Below, piece after piece: positions 1 to 4,297 of a DNA stretch of 5,704 bases. The DNA comes from Nitrospirae bacterium GWC2_42_7. GTDB taxonomy: Bacteria; Nitrospirota; Thermodesulfovibrionia; Thermodesulfovibrionales; UBA6898. A program made the position numbers and the translations under genes. The notes under the pieces are model-generated. The model did no database searches and was not told the DNA's origin. It saw nothing but the letters and a program-made list of their open reading frames with translations. Where the stretch lies: the NCBI GenBank assembly GCA_001803645.1, contig MHDW01000159.1, positions 1 through 5,704 of the forward strand. The letters are read 5' to 3'. Each line of letters begins with the position of its first letter. Positions within the stretch are counted from its first letter, which is position 1.

Positions 1-657
1 AGAGTTTGGGAACCTGAGTTCCTGGGTCAGGGACTTGAGTGCGGATATATCTTTTCTCTCCGCAGGATGTGATGCCCAGTCAGTATCCCAATCCGCGCCT
101 TCTTCCGTATCCTCCACTGTAAACTCGTCAGTAGGAATTGAGAAGGCCTGAGAGGATTCATCCTGCACGCGCGCGCCTTCCATAAGCAGATATTCGGGAT
201 TCAATCCTTTTGAAAGCTCCCATCCGAAATCAGGCAGATTTGTCTTGTTTTCAATATCAAGATCATCGAGCTCAAACTGGAAATCACCGTCTTCCCAAAG
301 CATCAGCCTGTAGATGACTTTTTCTATCCTTTTTTTTGTGGCCCTGTCAAGTGAATCTTTGCTGACAGAACCGAGGTCGAAGAGTATTTCAGCTGTTGAT
401 TTCGAGGGCAGCTTTTTTTTTACTTCAACAGCCATATTGATCATAGTGTCCTTGACCAGGCCTGCGCTCAGAAGAAACTCACCGAGGGTTTTGTCAATAT
501 CATTGGTCTCTGCCCTGACAATCAAACCATTTTTGAATACTATAAGTGCAGAGCCTTTGCCCCCGTTAACGATCAGCGTACCTGTTTTTCTGCCGACACT
601 CAGTATCTGGAAAACATCAGACAATGCAAGATCTTCAAGCCTTCCGGCAAGGCTCAT
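1..657 (-). CDS. DUF4388 (PATAN) domain protein, C-terminus cut by window edge
   Basis: The first 219 codons are visible and the reading frame is still open at base 1. The N-terminus (MSLAGRLEDLALSDVFQILS, then GRKTGTLIV and FKNGLIVRAE) is the typical opening of the DUF4388/PATAN domain, found in regulatory proteins often associated with gliding, signalling or two-component systems. The domain spans about residues 1-120, and a WEDGDFQFEL stretch at 121-130 also fits it. NPEYLLMEGARVQDE (153-167) resembles the usual end of the module. An acidic linker (about 168-193) follows, leading into LKSLTQELRFPN at the edge, which suggests another domain beyond the window. There is no signal peptide or membrane segment, so it is probably cytoplasmic. 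The start ATG (657-655) overlaps the glgC stop as ATGA, implying translational coupling, with a weak purine-rich AAAGGGG upstream. A run of nine A bases lies in codons 79-82 and could slip. The domain call is firm; the exact role is unknown. Confidence 0.85.
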   Translation of the reverse strand, partial: MSLAGRLEDLALSDVFQILSVGRKTGTLIVNGGKGSALIVFKNGLIVRAETNDIDKTLGEFLLSAGLVKDTMINMAVEVKKKLPSKSTAEILFDLGSVSKDSLDRATKKRIEKVIYRLMLWEDGDFQFELDDLDIENKTNLPDFGWELSKGLNPEYLLMEGARVQDESSQAFSIPTDEFTVEDTEEGADWDTDWASHPAERKDISALKSLTQELRFPNS

Positions 658-1874
658 CTGACTTCAGCCCCTTTGGGAATTACAACTATTCCGCCCGGGC
701 TGACATGAAACCTTTCGCTGTCTGCCTTGAGGTCATAACCTATGGTAGTGCCTGCCGGCACATAAACATCCTTGTCGATTATCGCTCTCCTTATCCTGCA
801 GTGTCTTCCGATCTCAACATTCTCAAGGAGTATGGAGTCTCTGATATCAACATAACTATTGACCCTGACATTCGGCGAAAGAATGGCATTCTGCACTCTT
901 CCTCCACTTACAATACACCCTCCGCAGACTATCGAATCAAGGGCAATGCCGAGCCTGCCGCCTTTGTATTCCTGTGCAAAGACAAATTTTGCAGGAGGAT
1001 TCTGTCCCTGATTTGTCCTTATGACCCATTCCTTATCGTAGAGGTTGAACTGGGGCTCTACAGAGACCAGATCCATATTTGCCTGCCAATATGCATCAAT
1101 AGTCCCGAGGTCTCTCCAGTATTTAGCCTCTTTTTTGTTTTCATCCTTGAAATCATAAGCATAAAGTTTACCGGATTTCATCATCTCAGGGAGGATATTT
1201 TTTCCGAAGTCATGAGCTGAGGACTTTCCTGAATCTGCCTTAAGCTCATTAATAATATCGCCTGTGTTAAAAAAATAAATTCCCATTGACGCGAGACAAT
1301 GTTCAGGGTCACCCGGAAGGGTGGCAGGATCTGCAGGTTTTTCCTGAAAACCTATTATCCTTGAATTGTTGTCTACTTCGATTATCCCGAACGCTAAAGC
1401 CTCTTCTTTTTTGACCTTAATAGTTGCAACAGTTCCGGTAGCCTCTTTGCCCAGATGGAATTCGAGCATGTCAGCGTAGTCCATCTTGTAAATATGGTCG
1501 CCCGAGAGAATAAGAATGTATAACGGGTTTTCTTTTTCTATAAGGTATATATTCTGGAAGATAGCATCAGCTGTTCCTTCATACCAGCGTTCGTCTATCC
1601 TCTGCTGAGGGGGGATAGAAAATATATATTCGTCGAGTTCCGGATTCAAAAGCAGTTCCCATCCGAGTGCAAGGTGCCTGTCAAGAGAATGTGATTTGTA
1701 CTGTGTAAGGACAGCTATTCTTCGTATGTCAGAGTTTATACAGTTGCTGAGAGTAAAATCTATTATCCTGTATTTTCCGCCGAACGGCACAGCAGGTTTT
1801 GCCCTGTGGATTGTCAGAGGATGAAGCCGCTCTCCTTTTCCCCCGGCGAGAACGAGCGCCAGAACATTCCTCAT
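654..1874 (-). CDS. glgC: Glucose-1-phosphate adenylyltransferase (ADP-glucose pyrophosphorylase)
   Basis: GlgC makes ADP-glucose and pyrophosphate from ATP and glucose-1-phosphate, the committed step of bacterial glycogen synthesis in the cytoplasm. Counting from the chosen start (406 aa; E. coli GlgC is about 431), the nucleotide-binding loop LVLAGGKGERL is at 7-17. It is followed by HRAKPAVPFGGKYRIIDF with the conserved Lys at 26, WYEGTADA (97-104), SGDHIYKMDY with the catalytic Asp at 126, FQEKP with the glucose-1-phosphate-binding Lys at 179, and YWRDLGTIDAYW (252-263). From about 295 onward the hexapeptide-like pattern of the left-handed beta-helix is visible. The start at 1874 is chosen because homologs begin near MRNVLALVLAGG and a purine-rich GAGAGGAGA lies just upstream. 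An alternative ATG at 1916 would add 14 residues (MEFILKNTGRRERR) and has only AAGG abutting it. The gene is co-transcribed with the PATAN protein, which starts within its stop codon. Confidence 0.95.
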   Translation of the reverse strand: MRNVLALVLAGGKGERLHPLTIHRAKPAVPFGGKYRIIDFTLSNCINSDIRRIAVLTQYKSHSLDRHLALGWELLLNPELDEYIFSIPPQQRIDERWYEGTADAIFQNIYLIEKENPLYILILSGDHIYKMDYADMLEFHLGKEATGTVATIKVKKEEALAFGIIEVDNNSRIIGFQEKPADPATLPGDPEHCLASMGIYFFNTGDIINELKADSGKSSAHDFGKNILPEMMKSGKLYAYDFKDENKKEAKYWRDLGTIDAYWQANMDLVSVEPQFNLYDKEWVIRTNQGQNPPAKFVFAQEYKGGRLGIALDSIVCGGCIVSGGRVQNAILSPNVRVNSYVDIRDSILLENVEIGRHCRIRRAIIDKDVYVPAGTTIGYDLKADSERFHVSPGGIVVIPKGAEVR

Positions 1875-1922
1875 TCTCCTCTCTCTTCTTCCTGTGTTCT
1901 TCAATATAAACTCCATCCTTCA

Positions 1923-1928
1923 ATTATA
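1923..1928 (-). promoter_or_regulatory. -10 box of the putative glgC promoter
   Basis: The minus strand reads TATAAT exactly here. Transcription would start near 1916-1917, giving a leader of about 42 bases to the preferred glgC start at 1874, or an essentially leaderless message if the ATG at 1916 is used. The -35 position at 17-base spacing (1946-1951) reads GTTCTC, a poor match that lies inside the heptamer repeat array. This is therefore a -10-only prediction that could equally be an A/T coincidence. Confidence 0.45.
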
Positions 1929-2058
1929 ACTAAGAACTGAGAAGTGAGAACTGAGAATTAAAAAACAACGGCTTCATAACTTTAAAAATGTCTTAATTAG
2001 CCAGTTCTTACTTCTTACTTTTCAACTCTTACTTCTCAGTTCTTAGTTCTTAGTTATT
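1928..2058. repeat. Oppositely oriented heptamer repeat arrays forming a large inverted repeat
   Basis: The left array, 1932-1959, is four 7-base units (AAGAACT, GAGAAGT, GAGAACT, GAGAATT). The right array, 2003-2058, is eight units of the complementary type (AGTTCTT, ACTTCTT, ACTTTTC, AACTCTT, ACTTCTC, AGTTCTT, AGTTCTT, AGTTATT). Because they are in opposite orientation they pair: 1928-1945 and 2031-2048 are an 18-bp perfect inverted repeat, and the pairing continues imperfectly through 1946-1960 with 2016-2030. The 55 bases between the arms (1961-2015) include A/T-rich sequence and the first units of the right array. The structure sits between the divergent glgC and hisH genes. Degenerate short tandem repeats of this kind are known in other bacteria (for example the heptanucleotide STRR repeats of cyanobacteria). 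No coding potential is evident. Confidence 0.85.
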
Positions 2059-2114
2059 AGTCGAGTATATCAGTAAAAATCCAAGAGTGTCAATGACTTA
2101 GCATGACTAAAAAG

Positions 2115-2144
2115 TTGACAATTTCTCTCCTGTAAAAGTAATTT
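2115..2144 (+). promoter_or_regulatory. Putative hisH promoter
   Basis: TTGACA, a perfect -35 hexamer, is at 2115-2120. The -10 is poor: AGTAAT at 2137-2142 (16-base spacer) or TAATTT at 2139-2144 (18-base spacer). Either would start transcription at or within a few bases of the hisH ATG at 2150, which agrees with the absence of a Shine-Dalgarno sequence. Confidence 0.45.
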
Positions 2145-2149
2145 AAACC

Positions 2150-2770
2150 ATGATAGCTATAGTTGATTATGGGATGGGAAATCTCAGAAGCGTTGAGAAA
2201 GGCTTCAAAAAGGTCAATATTGACACAATAGTGACTTCTGACCCGAAGGTCATTGATAATGCCAGTGCTGTTGTACTGCCAGGTGTAGGTGCATTCAGGG
2301 ACTGCATCAGGAATCTTACAGACCTTTCTCTAACAGAAGCTGTTATTGGATCGATCTCAAAAGGGAAGCCATATCTCGGGATATGCCTTGGCCTTCAGGT
2401 CTTATTCAGTGAGTCAGAGGAATTCGGCACCTGCAAGGGCCTCGATGTTTTTAAGGGGAAAGTAGTCAGATTTAAGTTTGACAGTTTTGAAGGCAAGGTC
2501 CCGCATATGGGATGGAACAATGTAAATATCTTAAAAAAACCGCCGATACTTCAGGAGGTCCCTGATAACTCGTTCTTCTATTTTGTGCACTCTTTTTATG
2601 TTCTGCCGGAAGACAAAGGCATAATAGCAGCAACAACAGACTATGGTTTGACCTTTACTTCAATGGTCTGGAAGGACAACATCTTTGCGACACAGTTTCA
2701 TCCTGAAAAAAGCCAGGAACTCGGACTGAAGATATTAAAAGGCTTCGGAGATTTCGTCAAAAAGGCATAA
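2150..2770 (+). CDS. hisH: Imidazole glycerol phosphate synthase, glutamine amidotransferase subunit
   Basis: HisH hydrolyses glutamine and channels the ammonia to HisF, which builds imidazole glycerol phosphate and AICAR in histidine synthesis. The 206-aa length is normal for the family. Class I amidotransferase features are all present: N-terminal MIAIVDYGMGNLRSV, oxyanion-region PGVGAF (44-49), nucleophile elbow GICLGLQ with Cys79, the HisF-contact motif PHMGWN (118-123), YFVHSFY (144-150), and QFHPEKS giving His184 and Glu186. The ATG is fixed by the conserved N-terminus and by an in-frame TAA only four bases upstream (2144-2146). There is no Shine-Dalgarno sequence; the upstream bases are A/T-rich. 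No hisA, hisF or hisB is adjacent: a rhodanese gene with its own promoter follows. A role in a specialised sugar pathway paired with a HisF paralogue cannot be excluded, but the sequence looks like an ordinary HisH. Confidence 0.95.
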   Translation: MIAIVDYGMGNLRSVEKGFKKVNIDTIVTSDPKVIDNASAVVLPGVGAFRDCIRNLTDLSLTEAVIGSISKGKPYLGICLGLQVLFSESEEFGTCKGLDVFKGKVVRFKFDSFEGKVPHMGWNNVNILKKPPILQEVPDNSFFYFVHSFYVLPEDKGIIAATTDYGLTFTSMVWKDNIFATQFHPEKSQELGLKILKGFGDFVKKA

Positions 2771-2793
2771 CTAACAGCTGTACAGTTTTTTTA

Positions 2794-2824
2794 TTGACAA
2801 ATTAAAACAAGCCTACGGTATAAT
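2794..2824 (+). promoter_or_regulatory. Consensus sigma70-type promoter of the rhodanese gene
   Basis: Perfect -35 TTGACA (2794-2799) and perfect -10 TATAAT (2819-2824) are separated by 19 bases, slightly longer than the optimal 17. The expected start near 2831 gives a leader of about 20 bases that carries the strong ribosome binding site. This separates the gene transcriptionally from hisH. Confidence 0.75.
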
Positions 2825-2839
2825 TTTAAAAAACAACCT

Positions 2840-2847
2840 AAAGGAGG
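2840..2847 (+). promoter_or_regulatory. Strong Shine-Dalgarno site of the rhodanese gene
   Basis: AAAGGAGG is complementary to the 16S rRNA 3' end. Its last G is four bases from the ATG at 2852. It is by far the strongest ribosome binding site in the window and fixes the start. Confidence 0.85.
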
Positions 2848-2851
2848 TTTT

Positions 2852-3655
2852 ATGGGAATTAAAAGTAAAGTTCTTGTATCAATTCTGGCAGTGCTTTTGT
2901 CTGTTTCCGTTGTTTTTGCTGAGGATTTTCCAGCGCGTAAAGATTTTCCGAACGTGTCTTATGTTTCCTCTACGGATCTTAAGGCAAAATTCGATAAAAA
3001 AGAAGCTATCATTATCGATGTTAGATCTAAAATCGAATATGATGCGATTCATATCGACAAAAGCCTTCACATCTCTATGGCATATGCAACATTTATTGAT
3101 GATGTCGCGAAAGTGATAAAAGAAAATCAGCAGAAAATTATTGCCTTCTATTGTAATGGAATTACATGCCTGAAATCATATGAATCCGCGCAAAAAATGA
3201 TGGAGGCAGGATATAAAAACACCTTTGCATATGATGCAGGAGTTCCGGAATGGTCGAAGCTTTATCCCTCAGACACAATTGTTATGGGAAAGGTTCTAAC
3301 AGATCCCGGGAAACAACTAATTTCTGACAGTGATTTCAAAAAACGGCTGATCAACTTCGAAACCTTTAAGGCTAAGGCAGCCAATGCAAATACAATTGTT
3401 GTTGATGTCAGAGATTTTATACAGAGTTCCGGAAAACTCCCGGGCATTGAAAATGTAAAGACAATACCGCTCGATAAATTTATTCCGAATTTTGTGTCGA
3501 AAAAAATGGAACAGGATAAAACTCTCCTGATATTTGATCAGGTAGGCAAACAAGTCAAATGGCTTATGTATTACTTGCAGGATTACGGATATAAAGACTA
3601 TTTTTTCCTTGATAAAGGAGCTACGGAAGTTCTTCATAAACAGGAATACAAATAA
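2852..3655 (+). CDS. Exported tandem rhodanese-like domain protein
   Basis: The 267-aa product has a Sec signal peptide (basic MGIKSK, hydrophobic 7-22, likely cleavage after VFA at 23), so the mature protein is probably periplasmic. Two rhodanese-like domains follow. Domain 1 (about 35-140) has IIIDVRSKIEYDAIHI (53-68) and an active-site loop beginning at Cys101 (YCNGITCLKS, 100-109) with a second Cys at 106, then GYKNTFAYDAGVPEW (120-134). Domain 2 (about 155-265) has VVDVRDF (183-189), but its loop region reads LIFDQVGKQVKW (226-237) with Asp229 where the Cys is expected, so it is likely non-catalytic. Rhodaneses move sulfane sulfur or act as sulfur-binding partners; the substrate here is unknown. 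Strong promoter and ribosome binding site suggest high expression. Codons 227-267 and the downstream terminator are duplicated in tandem just beyond the gene. Confidence 0.9.
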   Translation: MGIKSKVLVSILAVLLSVSVVFAEDFPARKDFPNVSYVSSTDLKAKFDKKEAIIIDVRSKIEYDAIHIDKSLHISMAYATFIDDVAKVIKENQQKIIAFYCNGITCLKSYESAQKMMEAGYKNTFAYDAGVPEWSKLYPSDTIVMGKVLTDPGKQLISDSDFKKRLINFETFKAKAANANTIVVDVRDFIQSSGKLPGIENVKTIPLDKFIPNFVSKKMEQDKTLLIFDQVGKQVKWLMYYLQDYGYKDYFFLDKGATEVLHKQEYK

Positions 3656-3682
3656 GAACAGTTTTAATGCTAGTCTTTGAAA

Positions 3683-3724
3683 AAGTCCTGAATGAGCATG
3701 CTCTATCATGTTCATTCAGGACTT
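3683..3724. terminator. Hairpin terminator between convergent genes, copy 1
   Basis: Arms 3683-3695 (AAGTCCTGAATGA) and 3712-3724 pair perfectly over 13 bp. The stem extends inward by a G-U pair and four more pairs (3696-3700 with 3707-3711) to an 18-bp stem with a six-base loop. On the minus strand it is followed by a run of T (3684-3680), a good intrinsic terminator shape. On the plus strand the tail is the weaker CTTAATTAATTT. It lies 27 bases after the rhodanese stop and can serve that gene. The strong minus-strand tail suits leftward transcripts from the RND side. Confidence 0.8.
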
Positions 3725-3822
3725 AATTAATTTACGGGAATAAACATGAGGATAACAAGCTGGCAAACCTGCAAGTTTTCAACCTAAAAAAAGCAGTTAA
3801 AACGAAAAAGTGAATAAAAACA

Positions 3823-3874
3823 TGTCATTGCGAACACCCGAAGGGTGTGTGGCAATCTCAGGATAAAACTGCGA
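3823..3874. repeat. Left portion of palindromic intergenic element, truncated by the duplication
   Basis: This is identical to the left 52 bases of the complete element at 4170-4248: the terminal TGTCATTGCGAAC, the small ACACCC-GAA-GGGTGT hairpin, the inner GCAATCTC arm and the loop through CAGGATAAAACTGCGA. The right arm is missing because the second copy of the 347-base unit begins at 3875. Confidence 0.85.
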
Positions 3875-4002
3875 TGATATTTGATCAGGTAGGCAAACAA
3901 GTCAAATGGCTTATGTATTACTTGCAGGATTACGGATATAAAGACTATTTTTTCCTTGATAAAGGAGCTACGGAAGTTCTTCATAAACAGGAATACAAAT
4001 AA
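3874..4002 (+). pseudogene. Duplicated rhodanese C-terminal fragment with a junction-created ATG
   Basis: Bases 3877-4002 repeat codons 227-267 and the stop of the rhodanese gene. The duplication junction supplies A at 3874, so the sequence reads GCG ATG ATA TTT GAT, giving an in-frame start and a 42-aa open frame (MIFDQVGKQVKWL...). An AGGA at 3860-3863 lies ten bases upstream, a marginal ribosome binding site. No promoter is evident, and the hairpin terminator copy 1 stands between it and the rhodanese promoter. The fragment lacks a signal peptide and the first rhodanese domain, and comes from the domain without the catalytic Cys. Most likely it is a non-functional remnant. Confidence 0.75.
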
Positions 4003-4029
4003 GAACAGTTTTAATGCTAGTCTTTGAAA

Positions 4030-4071
4030 AAGTCCTGAATGAGCATGCTCTATCATGTTCATTCAGGACTT
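4030..4071. terminator. Hairpin terminator between convergent genes, copy 2
   Basis: Exact copy of the 3683-3724 hairpin: an 18-bp stem including one G-U pair, six-base loop, and a minus-strand T run at 4031-4027. It lies on the path of any transcript reading leftward out of the RND gene and is the better placed of the two copies to stop it. Confidence 0.8.
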
Positions 4072-4169
4072 AATTAATTTACGGGAATAAACATGAGGAT
4101 AACAAGCTGGCAAACCTGCAAGTTTTCAACCTAAAAAAAGCAGTTAAAACGAAAAAGTGAATAAAAACA

Positions 4170-4248
4170 TGTCATTGCGAACACCCGAAGGGTGTGTGGC
4201 AATCTCAGGATAAAACTGCGAGATTGCTTCACTTTGTTCGCAATGACA
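4170..4248. mobile_element. Complete palindromic MITE/REP-like intergenic element
   Basis: It has 13-bp perfect terminal inverted repeats TGTCATTGCGAAC (4170-4182) and GTTCGCAATGACA (4236-4248). An inner inverted repeat GCAATCTC (4199-4206) / GAGATTGC (4220-4227) flanks the loop AGGATAAAACTGC. The left arm also holds a nested hairpin ACACCC-GAA-GGGTGT (4181-4195). The general form GTCATTGCGA...GAAGCAATCTC is one I recognise as a common dispersed intergenic palindrome in many bacterial genomes. It encodes no protein, so any mobility would depend on a transposase elsewhere. No target-site duplication is obvious. On the minus strand the palindrome is followed by ATGTTTTTATT, so it may add to termination of the RND transcript. 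Confidence 0.75.
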
Positions 4249-4297
4249 GACTCGAACTGCCGTTTTTAGGTCCAAGCACGCTGCAAGAAGCTAGCGA

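Larger units (their letters stand above)
3528..4221. repeat. Perfect 347-bp tandem duplication (two copies)
   Basis: Bases 3528-3874 and 3875-4221 are identical by direct comparison with a constant offset of 347. Each copy holds the last 41 codons of the rhodanese gene, a hairpin terminator, a spacer and the left part of a palindromic element. Only the first copy is joined to the intact rhodanese gene, and only the second is joined to the complete palindromic element and the RND side, so the original order was one unit that doubled in place. Identity without a single change implies a recent event, or an assembly error. The breakpoints lie in inverted repeats: CCTGAT/ATCAGG at 3526-3542, and the palindromic element (original breakpoint after 4221). 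Confidence 0.95.
3656..4297. other. Repeat-filled intergenic region between convergent genes
   Basis: This 642-base stretch separates the rhodanese gene (plus) from the RND gene (minus). It holds two copies of a hairpin terminator (3683-3724, 4030-4071), a partial and a complete palindromic element (3823-3874, 4170-4248), a duplicated rhodanese tail (3875-4002) and two copies of an A/T-rich spacer. Minus-strand open frames across the two hairpin copies share the same first 62 residues only because the DNA is duplicated; they run antisense to the rhodanese tail and are not credible genes. Bases 4249-4297 show nothing recognisable. Confidence 0.8.

Noticed and set aside
314..661. 115-codon plus-strand open frame
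   Set aside because: It is antisense to the DUF4388/PATAN coding region, which has clear family motifs.
624..1220. 198-codon plus-strand open frame across the glgC 3' end
   Set aside because: It lies antisense to the conserved glgC sequence, with no recognisable domain. The glgC reading explains this DNA completely.
2771..2793. Possible intrinsic terminator after hisH (AACAGCTGTACAG followed by seven T)
   Set aside because: The T run is real but the preceding palindromes (ACAGCTGT, CTGTACAG) leave no room for a loop and do not form a stable stem. Not supported as a terminator.
3745..3786. 13-codon open frame (ATG at 3745) between terminator and palindromic element, also present in the second unit
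   Set aside because: It is very short, with a weak upstream GGGA and no family resemblance. It lies after a strong hairpin. Chance is the simplest explanation.
3317..4062. Two minus-strand open frames (3317-3715 and 3784-4062) that share the same first 62 residues, looking like a duplicated gene pair
   Set aside because: They start inside the hairpin terminator and run antisense to the rhodanese 3' end; the shared sequence follows from the 347-base DNA duplication. No ribosome binding site or family resemblance is seen.
3528..4221. CRISPR-like or satellite array
   Set aside because: There are only two copies, directly abutting with no spacers, and the unit contains a gene end. It is a segmental tandem duplication.
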